A DNA stretch of 22,196 bases from a virus. How positions within the stretch are numbered: the stretch's first letter is position 1; each line of letters starts with the position of its first letter. Under the pieces are notes generated by a model. It had not been told where the DNA came from and did not search any database. It saw only the letters and a program-made list of their open reading frames with translations. Shown in pieces: positions 1 through 6,451 of this stretch. The position numbers and the translations under genes were made by a program. The stretch lies in IMG/VR virus record IMGVR_UViG_3300007519_000085, positions 1 through 22,196 of that record; one strand, given 5' to 3'.

Positions 1-1
1 C

Positions 2-454
2 GGTACCGCACTCGGTGAAGTAAAATGGTATGACCATTCAGATTCACTTCTTCGTACAGACTCTATTTCCTCTGCACAGTATGCGCCCGAAAGTGATATT
101 AAATGGCAACAATTTAGTGGCGTACTTACAGCACCCGAGAACTCCACATATGCGGTCGTTAGTGTGACCGGCTCTGGAACTTCGTTCATTAGCAACGTCC
201 TTTTCGAGAGAGCAGACCGGCAACAACTGTTTTTCTCGGGAAACATTTCTGATCTCGACAGTCAAGATGGTCGCTGGTCTCTGCCCACCACGAATGCATA
301 TTCACTTCTCTACAACAAGGCGCCCCTAAAAATGGAAAGACTTAGGAGCACCATTCCCTACTACTTACCGGTGGGTGTGACCGCCCGAGTTCTTTTGTGG
401 GATTCACTAGACCCATATGTGCAGGCTCTCGTCCCGCGCGGCATTTACTCCTGA
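2..454 (+). CDS. 3' end of a probable tail/minor tail protein (partial)
   Basis: This frame is open from the left edge of the window to a TGA at 452-454, so only the last 150 residues are seen and the start lies outside. The visible part is rich in Ser, Thr, Tyr and aromatic residues with short alternating hydrophobic stretches, as in beta-sandwich domains (for example residues around YAVVSVTGSG and FISNVLFERA, followed by FFSGN). That pattern resembles carbohydrate-binding-like domains at the C-termini of phage minor tail or fibre proteins. The C-terminus ends in a compact segment, VRLLWD-like followed by VPRGIYS. No catalytic motif is visible. The position directly before small accessory genes and the replication block fits the end of a late structural operon. 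The tail assignment is inference from composition and context. Confidence 0.6.
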   Translation, partial: GTALGEVKWYDHSDSLLRTDSISSAQYAPESDIKWQQFSGVLTAPENSTYAVVSVTGSGTSFISNVLFERADRQQLFFSGNISDLDSQDGRWSLPTTNAYSLLYNKAPLKMERLRSTIPYYLPVGVTARVLLWDSLDPYVQALVPRGIYS

Positions 455-467
455 AAGAAGGAAATCC

Positions 468-656
468 ATGAAGTGTGCAAACTGTGAAGAGAACGCCGTC
501 TACGTGTACACGGCTGGCGCGATAGAGGGAATTCTGTACTGCTATCACTGCCTCCCCTACTTCTTGAGGGAACAGGCTAGGGCTGGAGTTCTGGGAACAA
601 CCCCGGAATTCAATGCCATCCAAGATAGGCTTATGACCAAGATGTTGCCAGAGTAG
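468..656 (+). CDS. Small zinc-ribbon protein
   Basis: A 62-residue protein with two CxxC knuckles, C3-A-N-C6 and C25-Y-H-C28, which is the pattern of a small zinc ribbon. The start at 468 is chosen because AGAAGGA lies just upstream and because the protein then begins right at the first knuckle; a longer reading frame from 417 would overlap the tail-like gene heavily. It lies 13 nt after the tail-like gene and probably shares its transcript. Short proteins with this layout occur beside structural genes in actinobacteriophages, but no function is known to me. The second half (PYFLREQARAG) looks helical. Confidence 0.75.
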   Translation: MKCANCEENAVYVYTAGAIEGILYCYHCLPYFLREQARAGVLGTTPEFNAIQDRLMTKMLPE

Positions 657-686
657 TTAGATCACCAACGGGTTTCCTAAGTATTT

Positions 687-715
687 TTGACTTTCCTTAC
701 ACGTATAGCAATTAT
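687..715 (+). promoter_or_regulatory. Candidate sigma70-like promoter before the replication block
   Basis: TTGACT at 687-692, a 17-nt spacer, then AATTAT at 710-715 (four of six matches to TATAAT). It sits in the only sizeable gap of this area (657-745), between the last tail-side gene and the membrane-protein gene at 746, where a new transcription unit is expected. A weak ribosome-binding site, AGGA at about 734-737, precedes the ATG at 746. I see no convincing terminator in the gap. Confidence 0.45.
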
Positions 716-745
716 TGGAACTAGTTTATTCTTAGGATCTAGAGC

Positions 746-1000
746 ATGGAGAATGTCATAATTGCCGCTCTGGCAGCGGCGTGGTTTATCGTACTTTTGG
801 ATCTGTGGCTTGGCAGAAGATTTTATCGAATCTTTGTTGCACTTTTTGTTTCAGGAGTAGCCATTGTCGGACTCACCAAGGCAGAAATTTCATGGTTTCA
901 TGTTGTTTCTGCCTTTGCCGCCTCATTTTTGGCGCTCAGTGCAATCGAGGTCATGGACCGAATTTCCCGTCCCAATATCGACTACAAGTCCCGACGATGA
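746..1000 (+). CDS. Small membrane protein, possible holin
   Basis: An 84-residue protein made almost wholly of three hydrophobic segments, at about residues 3-22, 27-45 and 51-69. Short charged links (LGRRFYR, TKAE) separate them, and the polar tail ends in SRR. Size and three-segment topology would fit a class I holin, but holins have no diagnostic motif and the lysozyme-like gene is far away at 13557, so this is only a possibility. Other options are a superinfection-exclusion or membrane-anchoring protein. The stop codon overlaps the next start (ATGA), so translation of the two genes is probably coupled. It is the first gene after the candidate promoter at 687. Confidence 0.75.
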   Translation: MENVIIAALAAAWFIVLLDLWLGRRFYRIFVALFVSGVAIVGLTKAEISWFHVVSAFAASFLALSAIEVMDRISRPNIDYKSRR

Positions 1001-1488
1001 AACTTATCGTGGTCGCCGGAGAATCAGAACCCGGCGAGTTGCCAGAACTACATGATGAAATCACGGACATCATTCTTGTTGCTCCCGCACCTGATTCCGT
1101 TATCGAGTGGGCAACACAGCAGCCCACTTTTCTGACCGTTGTATCCAAAAACGCATCCGATATTGATGATCGTCTTCTGGAGTTGGTGGTCACCATTGTC
1201 GAAGATCCGCGACCCCATCTACGTGCTGCGCAATTTGCTTCCCGTGGGGATCTTGCTTTTCTGGCATGGAACGACTCCGATGAGCATCACGCGGTGTTGG
1301 AGTTTTTGTCGAATGTCGGTGTCCCGGTTTTGGATATTGGTGATGGTTACGTGGAATTGGTTTTGGATCGTTCGGTTGATGTGGAAGCCTTAGTGGCACG
1401 GGTGACGGCGTCAGTGTTGAAGACGGTTCGAGGTGAGATTGCGGACTTATTGCGGACCCGCCGTCGGTCCGGAAACTCGAAGGTGTAA
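997..1488 (+). CDS. Unrecognised phage protein
   Basis: A 163-residue protein. The start at 997 is chosen because its ATG overlaps the TGA of the membrane-protein gene and the protein then opens with MKLIVVAG, a typical beta-strand start. Residues 1-100 alternate hydrophobic strands (IILVAP, FLTVVS, VTIVED) with helices in a Rossmann-like rhythm. Residues 105-140 hold GVPVLDIGDGYVELVL, and the C-terminus is basic (LRTRRRSGNSKV). I recognise no family and no catalytic motif. It is probably translationally coupled to the membrane protein upstream, and its end lies beside the hairpin that may control the next gene. Confidence 0.75.
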   Translation: MKLIVVAGESEPGELPELHDEITDIILVAPAPDSVIEWATQQPTFLTVVSKNASDIDDRLLELVVTIVEDPRPHLRAAQFASRGDLAFLAWNDSDEHHAVLEFLSNVGVPVLDIGDGYVELVLDRSVDVEALVARVTASVLKTVRGEIADLLRTRRRSGNSKV

Positions 1489-1509
1489 CCTCCACTGCAA
1501 GTAGGAGGT
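1488..1509 (+). promoter_or_regulatory. Hairpin that could mask the initiator ribosome-binding site
   Basis: ACCTCC at 1488-1493 pairs perfectly with GGAGGT at 1504-1509, the strong Shine-Dalgarno sequence of the gene starting at 1518. Pairing can continue with ACT (1494-1496) against AGT (1500-1502), leaving one bulged A and a three-base loop. The left arm begins inside the stop codon of the preceding gene, so ribosomes finishing that gene would open the structure. This suggests translational coupling of the initiator to the upstream gene. It is read directly from the sequence; the regulatory role is inference. Confidence 0.5.
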
Positions 1510-1517
1510 ACAGAATT

Positions 1518-2414
1518 GTGATTACCGTAAACGACTTGCTCAGGATGCGTCTAAACCCCGAGCAGTTTATGGCGGCGTCGATAGTTATCGCCCGTCAAAC
1601 GGCTGGCACTTCTAGCCTCCGCATTAACGATGTAGCGGAGGTAATGGGCTGTAGCAGGTCCAGCGCGCACCGCGCACTGAAGTCCCTAATCGAATTGGGG
1701 CTTGTTAAAAAAGTATCAAACGGTGTTTACATCTTTCACAGTGTGAAAATGCGACCGCATCGTGCCGAACCAGAAATCCCACGGGCGGGAAAAGTTTTTC
1801 CCATAGGTGGGAAAAATATCCCACGGGTGGGAAAAACAGGGTACGTCTATCAGGACGACAAGACGACTAGTCGACAAGGGTCGTTAGAAGAAACTAACGT
1901 TTCTTCTAACTCCGGGGGTGCCCCCCTAAAGGGTAAGAGGAGTTCCATGAATTTTGATTTTGACGACGGTGACGACCTTACCGGTTTCGGACTCTTGGAG
2001 GAACGCCCCGGAAAAGAAGTCCGCAGGCGACAAGGCCGTGAAGAGCGGAGATATGACCTCAAGTATCACCGCACCGTTCCCCGCGAAGAATGGGATATGG
2101 GCCATGTCGTGAAGGAATTTAAGCACAGAATGGCGATGGCTCGTTCAGATATTTTGGGCGGCGGAACCGACCATTTGGCCCTGACCAAGACATTGCACCT
2201 GTGGTCTGTCGACCACGACTTGACCCTGATGGACATCATTTCGGCGATTGATCTCTTCTTTGCAGACCCCGTTCGTGTGACCGCTTTGTCGGAAAGGCCA
2301 ATGCCTTACAAGGTCTTCCTGAGTTTCTTGCAGAATCATTACCGCGATTCCCATACCGTCTCTGACAATGATGACTGGCTGGCGGGTCTTGAAAATCAGA
2401 TGGATCGTGCATGA
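1518..2414 (+). CDS. Winged-helix replication initiator (lambda O-like layout)
   Basis: A 298-residue protein starting at GTG, 8 nt after the strong GTAGGAGGT site. Residues 1-75 form a helix-turn-helix/winged-helix domain: LRINDVAEVMGCSRSSAHRA is a classic HTH, followed by a helix (LKSLIELGLVKKV) and a wing (NGVYIFHS). Residues 80-142 are a low-complexity linker whose DNA carries three palindromic iterons and a hairpin. Residues 143-298 are a separate acidic then helical domain (HVVKEFKHRMAMARSDILGG, LSFLQNHYRDS). An N-terminal DNA-binding domain, iterons within the gene, and a C-terminal domain followed at once by a helicase-loader gene is the arrangement of lambda O, ori and P. No sequence similarity to O is claimed. 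Its stop overlaps the loader start (ATGA). Confidence 0.75.
   Translation: MITVNDLLRMRLNPEQFMAASIVIARQTAGTSSLRINDVAEVMGCSRSSAHRALKSLIELGLVKKVSNGVYIFHSVKMRPHRAEPEIPRAGKVFPIGGKNIPRVGKTGYVYQDDKTTSRQGSLEETNVSSNSGGAPLKGKRSSMNFDFDDGDDLTGFGLLEERPGKEVRRRQGREERRYDLKYHRTVPREEWDMGHVVKEFKHRMAMARSDILGGGTDHLALTKTLHLWSVDHDLTLMDIISAIDLFFADPVRVTALSERPMPYKVFLSFLQNHYRDSHTVSDNDDWLAGLENQMDRA
1777..1832 (+). repeat. Three palindromic iterons
   Basis: Three copies of a 14-bp dyad TCCCAyrGGyGGGA: TCCCACGGGCGGGA at 1777-1790, TCCCATAGGTGGGA at 1799-1812 and TCCCACGGGTGGGA at 1819-1832. The third is a perfect inverted repeat with a 2-nt centre and the others have one mismatch between arms. Starts are 22 and 20 bp apart, about two helical turns, so all copies face the same side of the DNA. 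Each is followed by an A-run. The TCCC...GGGA outline with trailing A's resembles the lambda O binding sites. At protein level they give a repeated IPRxGK-like motif. Confidence 0.75.
1883..1910 (+). repeat. Perfect 12-bp hairpin inside the initiator gene
   Basis: GTTAGAAGAAAC at 1883-1894 and its exact reverse complement GTTTCTTCTAAC at 1899-1910 enclose a TAAC loop. A 12-bp perfect stem with a 4-nt loop is very unlikely by chance in a window of this size. It is not followed by a T-run, so it is not a standard terminator. It lies between the iterons and the internal ribosome-binding site at about 1935-1942, and could act in origin structure or in local mRNA control. Confidence 0.7.
1947..2414 (+). 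CDS. Possible internal-start product: initiator C-terminal domain alone
   Basis: An in-frame ATG at 1947 is preceded by AAGAGGAG (1935-1942), spaced 4 nt away, which is as good a ribosome-binding site as any in the window. It would yield a 155-residue protein, beginning MNFDFDDGDD, that corresponds to the domain after the linker. It follows directly after the hairpin at 1883-1910. A separately made C-terminal domain lacking the DNA-binding part could bind the loader or compete with the full-length initiator. No stop codon separates the two parts, so this is an additional product rather than a separate gene. The evidence is the ribosome-binding site and domain boundary only. Confidence 0.4.
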   Translation: MNFDFDDGDDLTGFGLLEERPGKEVRRRQGREERRYDLKYHRTVPREEWDMGHVVKEFKHRMAMARSDILGGGTDHLALTKTLHLWSVDHDLTLMDIISAIDLFFADPVRVTALSERPMPYKVFLSFLQNHYRDSHTVSDNDDWLAGLENQMDRA

Positions 2415-3004
2415 CGGCGATTAATGATCTCCCCGGAATGATTAGATCCAAGGTTCGGGTCTCCAATGTTCCTCCGCGACTTTTGGGTGTCACCCTTGAT
2501 CATCCTGAGGTGAAGCCATATCTGGAATTGGTGCGCCCTTTGGATGTGGTTCAGAAGTGGGCCCAGATGGTTCGAGATGGGAAGATTGTCCACTCCGTGG
2601 GAGCGGTTGAGACTTGTGGGAAGGGCCTATGGTTGGTGGGTAATCAGAGCACCAAGATTGCCGCGGCCGTTGCCCAGCAACTACTTATTGAGGGCGCCAT
2701 CACCAGTCTTTTTTATACTGGGGTTGAGGATTACCTTGACTCGGAGAGACCCGGCGATGACACGACCTATGAGGGCCACAGAGACGACGAATTGTGGATC
2801 CTTAAGGGTTATGGCACCGAAAGGCGCAGTGAGTCTGGTTGGGCCGTGGCCACTCTGGATGCCCTGATTTCTCGCAGGTACGACAAGGGTCTCCCCACGA
2901 TTGTGGCCAGCATATTTAAGCCACAAGATTCTTTCCACGGCAACTTAGCCACTGATATTTTCTATTCAGGCGTCATCATGGAGGTAACGCATGAGGAGGA
3001 CTGA
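2411..3004 (+). CDS. DnaC-like helicase loader with degenerate ATPase motifs
   Basis: A 197-residue protein coupled to the initiator by an ATGA overlap. Residues 128-168 follow the DnaC/IstB AAA+ pattern closely: ELWILKGYGTE, then SGWAVATLDALISRRYD, then KGLPTIVAS, matching the family's LLVIDDxG.E, W....L...I..RY and LPTIVTSN. The catalytic motifs are eroded. The Walker A region reads GNQSTKI (residues 77-83) in place of GxxGxGKT, the Walker B acids are replaced by K-G (residues 132-133), and sensor-1 Asn is absent. It therefore probably does not hydrolyse ATP in the usual way. Position between the initiator and the DnaB-type helicase supports a loader role, with recruitment of helicase to the origin as the inferred job. 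Confidence 0.65.
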   Translation: MTAINDLPGMIRSKVRVSNVPPRLLGVTLDHPEVKPYLELVRPLDVVQKWAQMVRDGKIVHSVGAVETCGKGLWLVGNQSTKIAAAVAQQLLIEGAITSLFYTGVEDYLDSERPGDDTTYEGHRDDELWILKGYGTERRSESGWAVATLDALISRRYDKGLPTIVASIFKPQDSFHGNLATDIFYSGVIMEVTHEED

Positions 3005-3299
3005 AGTGGCCGAAGATTGGCGCATGGTACAACTATTTTTGTCACCAAGGCAGCCCGCTGTTTTTGAAGTGGAGATGAACTTAGAGAACTCTGCCGTGCG
3101 CTGCACCTGTCCCACATTTAGGGGACGAACCACATGCAGACACACAAAGTTTGTGTCAGCGTGCATGGACAACCATGACGGCTTTTATCCACTCATGGTG
3201 GCGGCGACGGCGCCCACGGATGGGATGAACGAGGCCATGGAGTCTCCCGAGAAGTTCCGTGACTTTGTTCTTAAGTACGCCAAGGTGGAGGTTCTGTAA
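2991..3299 (+). CDS. SWIM zinc-finger protein
   Basis: A 102-residue protein with the SWIM signature CxCx(n)CxH: C38-T-C40, then C49-R-H51. SWIM domains bind DNA or protein partners and are found with SNF2 helicases and other DNA-processing enzymes. An SNF2 helicase is encoded at 6426. Two starts are plausible: ATG at 2991 with GGAGGT 5-6 nt upstream, or an in-frame GTG at 3006 with AGGAGGA at 2994-3000, which would follow the preceding stop directly. I keep the longer form. The C-terminal part is helical. It abuts the next gene with no gap. The partner is not known from the sequence. Confidence 0.75.
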   Translation: MRRTEVAEDWRMVQLFLSPRQPAVFEVEMNLENSAVRCTCPTFRGRTTCRHTKFVSACMDNHDGFYPLMVAATAPTDGMNEAMESPEKFRDFVLKYAKVEVL

Positions 3300-3719
3300 A
3301 TGCAGAACGGGGACATCAGTAACGAAATCCCACAACGAATCCTGATCACTTACGATGCCATCACCACCGAAATGGATAATCCTCGCAAGATTTTAGGTGT
3401 CACGCTCGGAAGAAAAACGACACGCCAACTCAATCGTGTAACATTGAACCGTCTTTGGCGCTACACTGAGCGATCTCCGGTCAGGATCGAATTGATTAAT
3501 TTTGGTGTGGACCAAGAAGAATCTGATTTACGACTGGAGCAACTTAATACTTTTGGTACCAACCCAGTCAATTATTCAACACACTACCGCGACCTGTTTG
3601 CTCTTCTAAGTGATCTGCCTTACCGACCGGAAGTGATAGGCGTCATTGATATACCAGAAAATCAGGCACGATATGGACTACGAGGCATGGGGGTAGAACA
3701 CATGGATCGGTCAATGTAA
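3300..3719 (+). CDS. Unrecognised phage protein
   Basis: A 139-residue protein starting at the base after the stop codon of the SWIM gene, so it is certainly part of the same operon. The N-terminal half is basic ([30 protein letters not shown]). The middle has strand-helix alternation ([11 protein letters not shown]). The C-terminal half holds [20 protein letters not shown], which looks like a conserved loop. I recognise no family or catalytic residues. Placement between the loader and helicase suggests a role in replication, but nothing in the sequence proves it. The stop shares one base with the helicase start (TAATG). Confidence 0.7.
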   Translation: MQNGDISNEIPQRILITYDAITTEMDNPRKILGVTLGRKTTRQLNRVTLNRLWRYTERSPVRIELINFGVDQEESDLRLEQLNTFGTNPVNYSTHYRDLFALLSDLPYRPEVIGVIDIPENQARYGLRGMGVEHMDRSM

Positions 3720-5002
3720 TGGCGGCAGACAACGAAGTACGGTTGATCTCACGGGTGATCCGTGAGAGACACATCACTCCCCTGCTCGAACTAGGAATGC
3801 AACCGGACTGGTTTAGCAATCCTGAGGTTAAACAGGTCTACCGATGGCTCATTGACCACTGGAGCCGGTACGGAGAGGTCGCCACCGCGGTATCGGTCAA
3901 AGACGAATTCCCGACCTTCTCAATCCTCAAAGTGGAAGACACTCTTGAGTACCTTCTGGACCGCTTTGTTAAGTATCGACGCGCGGTCAAGGTCGAGGAC
4001 ACAATTCAAAGTGCTGCTGAAGTCCTAAGTGTCAGCAATGACCACGAAGCCGCGCTTGTACTGATTGAAGGAAAGATCAGCGAGATTCACCGCGAAGGTG
4101 TGCCCGGGGTCACCGATATGCATTTGGATCGCAACCCCGAAGATCGAATGCGTAATTACGAAGAGATGGAGGCCAACAGTGGAAGCCTTCTGGGATTACC
4201 GACCGGATACCTGAAAATTGATGAGGCGACCGCTGGATTGCAGGGAGGACAACTCGTCACCGTGATCGCTCCTCCCAAGACCGGTAAGTCGCAGATCTTG
4301 TTACAGACAGCCATAAATATCCACCAGAGCGGCCACAACGTTCTTTTCCAGTCATTTGAGATGAGCAACACCGAACAGCAGGTCCGGCATGATGCGATGC
4401 GTTCCAAGGTTTCACACAACCGCATGCGCCGTCGCGGCCTTACCGCCCCGGAAAAGAAATCATATGCCGGGATGCTCAAGCAGATGGCTGGCTTGGAAAA
4501 CACCTTCACGCTCTCTGATGCCATGCAGGGGATCACTGTTTCCGCGTTGGCCGCAAAGATCGATCAAATAAAGCCCGAGGTCGCGTTCATCGATGGCGTG
4601 TACCTGATGCAGGATGAGCAAACCGGGGAATCCAATACAGCACAAGCGTTAACGAATATCACCCGCTCACTGAAGCGGTTGGCCCAACGTATGGACATCC
4701 CGATCGTTATCAGCACGCAGACACTGCTTTGGAAAATGAAAAGCGGGAAAGTTTCCGCAGATTCAATTGGCTACTCTTCCAGTTTCTTTCAAGACTCCGA
4801 TGTGATTCTTGGTCTACAAGAAATCCCAGAAGAGGATGAACTTCGAGAACTGCGGATCGTGGCCAGCCGAAACTGTGGACCCGACTCGGTGGTACTGATC
4901 TGGAGATGGGATACGGGGTGCTTCCACGACGAAGATTTGTCCTCTTCATGTGCAGGATGTGTTACGGCGAGTCGCTTCTCACCATTCGTACCCTTAGTGT
5001 AA
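3719..5002 (+). CDS. dnaB: DnaB-type replicative helicase
   Basis: A 427-residue hexameric helicase of the DnaB/RecA-fold family, moving 5' to 3' on the lagging strand. Residues 1-125 match the helical DnaB N-terminal domain (LGMQPDWFSNPEVKQVYRWL). The C-terminal domain has Walker A APPKTGKS (184-191), the catalytic Glu in QSFEMS (E214), and Walker B with Asp at 292 in VAFIDG. After these come the DnaB-like IVISTQT segment and a C-terminal arginine-rich strand (ELRIVASRNCGPDS). The intact Walker motifs contrast with the eroded ones in the loader. The C-terminal tail is cysteine-rich (CFHDEDLSSSCAGC), which is unusual and of unknown meaning. It is somewhat shorter than E. coli DnaB. Its start overlaps the preceding stop by one base. 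Confidence 0.92.
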   Translation: MAADNEVRLISRVIRERHITPLLELGMQPDWFSNPEVKQVYRWLIDHWSRYGEVATAVSVKDEFPTFSILKVEDTLEYLLDRFVKYRRAVKVEDTIQSAAEVLSVSNDHEAALVLIEGKISEIHREGVPGVTDMHLDRNPEDRMRNYEEMEANSGSLLGLPTGYLKIDEATAGLQGGQLVTVIAPPKTGKSQILLQTAINIHQSGHNVLFQSFEMSNTEQQVRHDAMRSKVSHNRMRRRGLTAPEKKSYAGMLKQMAGLENTFTLSDAMQGITVSALAAKIDQIKPEVAFIDGVYLMQDEQTGESNTAQALTNITRSLKRLAQRMDIPIVISTQTLLWKMKSGKVSADSIGYSSSFFQDSDVILGLQEIPEEDELRELRIVASRNCGPDSVVLIWRWDTGCFHDEDLSSSCAGCVTASRFSPFVPLV

Positions 5003-5047
5003 TATAAGTCACAGTTACGAGAAACACTAAAATGAATAGGGGCACCG

Positions 5048-5278
5048 ATGTCAGCACTTACCGAAGAACTCGCCGAATTGATGTACAACTCCGATGTACC
5101 TGTACTGCCATGGGCCCGCTGTGTTCACGAAGATCGTTCATTTTATCTGAGGATGTCCGACGTTATGGTCGATCACATACTCACCCATTTTGAGCAGCGT
5201 AATCAGGACAATATATTTTCCAGCGCAATTTCTTACTTGTCCACTGAATCAGATGTGGCGCGGCTACACCGTTCATAG
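5048..5278 (+). CDS. Unrecognised small protein
   Basis: A 76-residue protein starting 45 nt after the helicase gene, with AGGGG (5038-5042) as ribosome-binding site. The gap (5003-5047) holds TAAAAT at 5028-5033, a possible -10 box, but I see no good -35. The protein is acidic at its start (LTEELAELMYNSDVP) and helical later (MVDHILTHFEQRNQDNIF). No family, motif or membrane segment is recognised. It could be a helicase or primase accessory protein judged only from its place between those genes. Confidence 0.65.
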   Translation: MSALTEELAELMYNSDVPVLPWARCVHEDRSFYLRMSDVMVDHILTHFEQRNQDNIFSSAISYLSTESDVARLHRS

Positions 5279-5294
5279 GTGTACATGAGACACC

Positions 5295-6218
5295 ATGATT
5301 GATATCACCACGACACTTGACGCTCTGGACATCAGTGGTCAAGTTCGTGGTGACGAATTTGTAGGACACTGCCCAAAACACAAAGAACGCACCGGAAACG
5401 AAGACGTGCACCCGTCATGGTCCATCAACCTAGAGACGGGATTGTTTCTGTGCTTCTCATGCGGTTACCGGGGATCTATCATCACCTTGATCGCAGATCT
5501 CAAGGGGGTTTCACTCGACGAGGCAAAATCAATGCCCGTCAAGTCCGACCTACAAACAACCGTGTCAAGAATTCCCGGGACACACATCAAGGTCACACGT
5601 CCCGCTCTCATGACCGAGGCCAGACTTTCACGGTTTAGTGATGCACCTCGCTGGGCCCGTAATCGAAGACGCTTGACCCACGCATCCTGCTCCCTGTACG
5701 GGGTCCGTTGGAACTTCGTATCCGAGTCGTGGATTCTTCCAATACGCGAGTCCAGCGATGGTTCCTTGATGGGGTGGCAAGAAAAAGCCGAAACGGGCCG
5801 CTCCTTTCGGAATTTCCCGACAGGAATTAAAAAGAGCAACACTCTTTTTGGGTACGACGTATTCGACGGCGGCAGCATGATCGTGGTGGAGTCTCCGTTG
5901 GACGCGGTCCGATTGCACAGCGCCGGGTTTACCGGAGCCGTTGCTACATTTGGGGCCATCATTTCGCGTTCGCAGATCCACATGATGTCGGCCGCCGATG
6001 ATGTCGTCTTCGCTCTGGACAACCCGCACACCGACGCGGCAGGAAGAAAGTCCAGCATGCAACTGCTTACTGCGACGCGCGGAATTCTTAAATCTGTTCG
6101 CTTCTTTGAATACTCGGGAATCAGCGCCAAGGACCCCGGCGACATGTCCACTAAAGAAATAACGGTGGGTCTACATGGAGCCCGGTCTCGCGCGTTTGGG
6201 GAGAGTGCAATTGCGTGA
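5295..6218 (+). CDS. DNA primase (CHC2 zinc finger plus Toprim)
   Basis: A 307-residue DnaG-like primase that would make RNA primers for the PolA enzyme encoded downstream. The N-terminal zinc finger has C26, H29, C53 and C56, with the typical HPSW segment and F-L-C-F-S-C-G. The Toprim core shows the catalytic Glu199 in IVVESPLDAV and the acidic motif LDNPHTDAAGRK. In most family members the second motif is DNDxAG; here three residues (PHT) separate N and D. It is shorter than DnaG, lacking the C-terminal helicase-binding domain, as in many phage primases. The start at 5295 has no strong ribosome-binding site. The stop overlaps the next start (GTGA). Confidence 0.88.
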   Translation: MIDITTTLDALDISGQVRGDEFVGHCPKHKERTGNEDVHPSWSINLETGLFLCFSCGYRGSIITLIADLKGVSLDEAKSMPVKSDLQTTVSRIPGTHIKVTRPALMTEARLSRFSDAPRWARNRRRLTHASCSLYGVRWNFVSESWILPIRESSDGSLMGWQEKAETGRSFRNFPTGIKKSNTLFGYDVFDGGSMIVVESPLDAVRLHSAGFTGAVATFGAIISRSQIHMMSAADDVVFALDNPHTDAAGRKSSMQLLTATRGILKSVRFFEYSGISAKDPGDMSTKEITVGLHGARSRAFGESAIA

Positions 6219-6451
6219 GTAAACCAATTTATAATCTCTTCCACATCAAAGATGTCGGATCGGATCTTCTTTTTCTTGGACCTACGAAAAAATGTGTGTG
6301 TGGTAACGAACTCTTCCAAGCACTGATCTGGTTCGACGAGACCGATAATTCCATCGGTGGTTACTTCACCGAAATGGTATGCGTGTCGTGCGGTTCTTTA
6401 GTGCGCGGTGTGACGGAAGACCCGGATGAGACGGGCTCCTACGATGTTTAG
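6215..6451 (+). CDS. Small zinc-ribbon protein
   Basis: A 78-residue protein starting at GTG, coupled to the primase stop (GTGA). It has a CxC pair (KCVCGN, about residues 27-29) and a CxxC pair (VCVSCG, about residues 56-59) around a short beta region, which is the outline of a zinc ribbon with one shortened knuckle. The ends are acidic (TEDPDETGSYDV). It overlaps the SNF2 helicase gene by up to 26 nt. No function is known to me. Its place between primase and helicase suggests an accessory role in DNA or RNA binding. Confidence 0.75.
   Translation: MSKPIYNLFHIKDVGSDLLFLGPTKKCVCGNELFQALIWFDETDNSIGGYFTEMVCVSCGSLVRGVTEDPDETGSYDV

Larger units (their letters stand above)
1734..1926 (+). other. 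Candidate replication origin inside the initiator gene
   Basis: A dense cluster of symmetric elements within one reading frame: the palindrome TTTCACAGTGTGAAA (1734-1748), three iterons (1777-1832), a perfect 12-bp hairpin (1883-1910) and GGGGG-TG-CCCCC (1914-1925). The stretch before the iterons (about 1700-1750) and between them is rich in A and T runs. The corresponding protein segment is a low-complexity linker, so DNA-level selection is a better explanation than protein structure. Phage origins placed in the middle of the initiator gene are well known from lambdoid phages. Function here is inferred. Confidence 0.55.

Noticed and set aside
781-996. Upstream extension of the gene at 997 in the same frame
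   Set aside because: The extension is out of frame with, and inside, the membrane-protein gene; its sequence is Cys/Arg-rich noise, and ATG 997 fits the ATGA overlap.
1914-1930. G-run and C-run as a possible programmed frameshift site
   Set aside because: The main frame stays open through it and the alternative frames soon stop, so no frameshift product is needed.
5015-5026. TACGAGAAACAC, also found before the WhiB gene at 14774-14785
   Set aside because: Twelve shared bases are expected several times by chance in a window this long, and neither copy fits a promoter box.
5465-6319. Long open frame on the minus strand opposite the primase gene
   Set aside because: It lies wholly opposite a clear CHC2/Toprim primase, has no recognised motif and no upstream ribosome-binding site, and looks like a by-product of codon bias.
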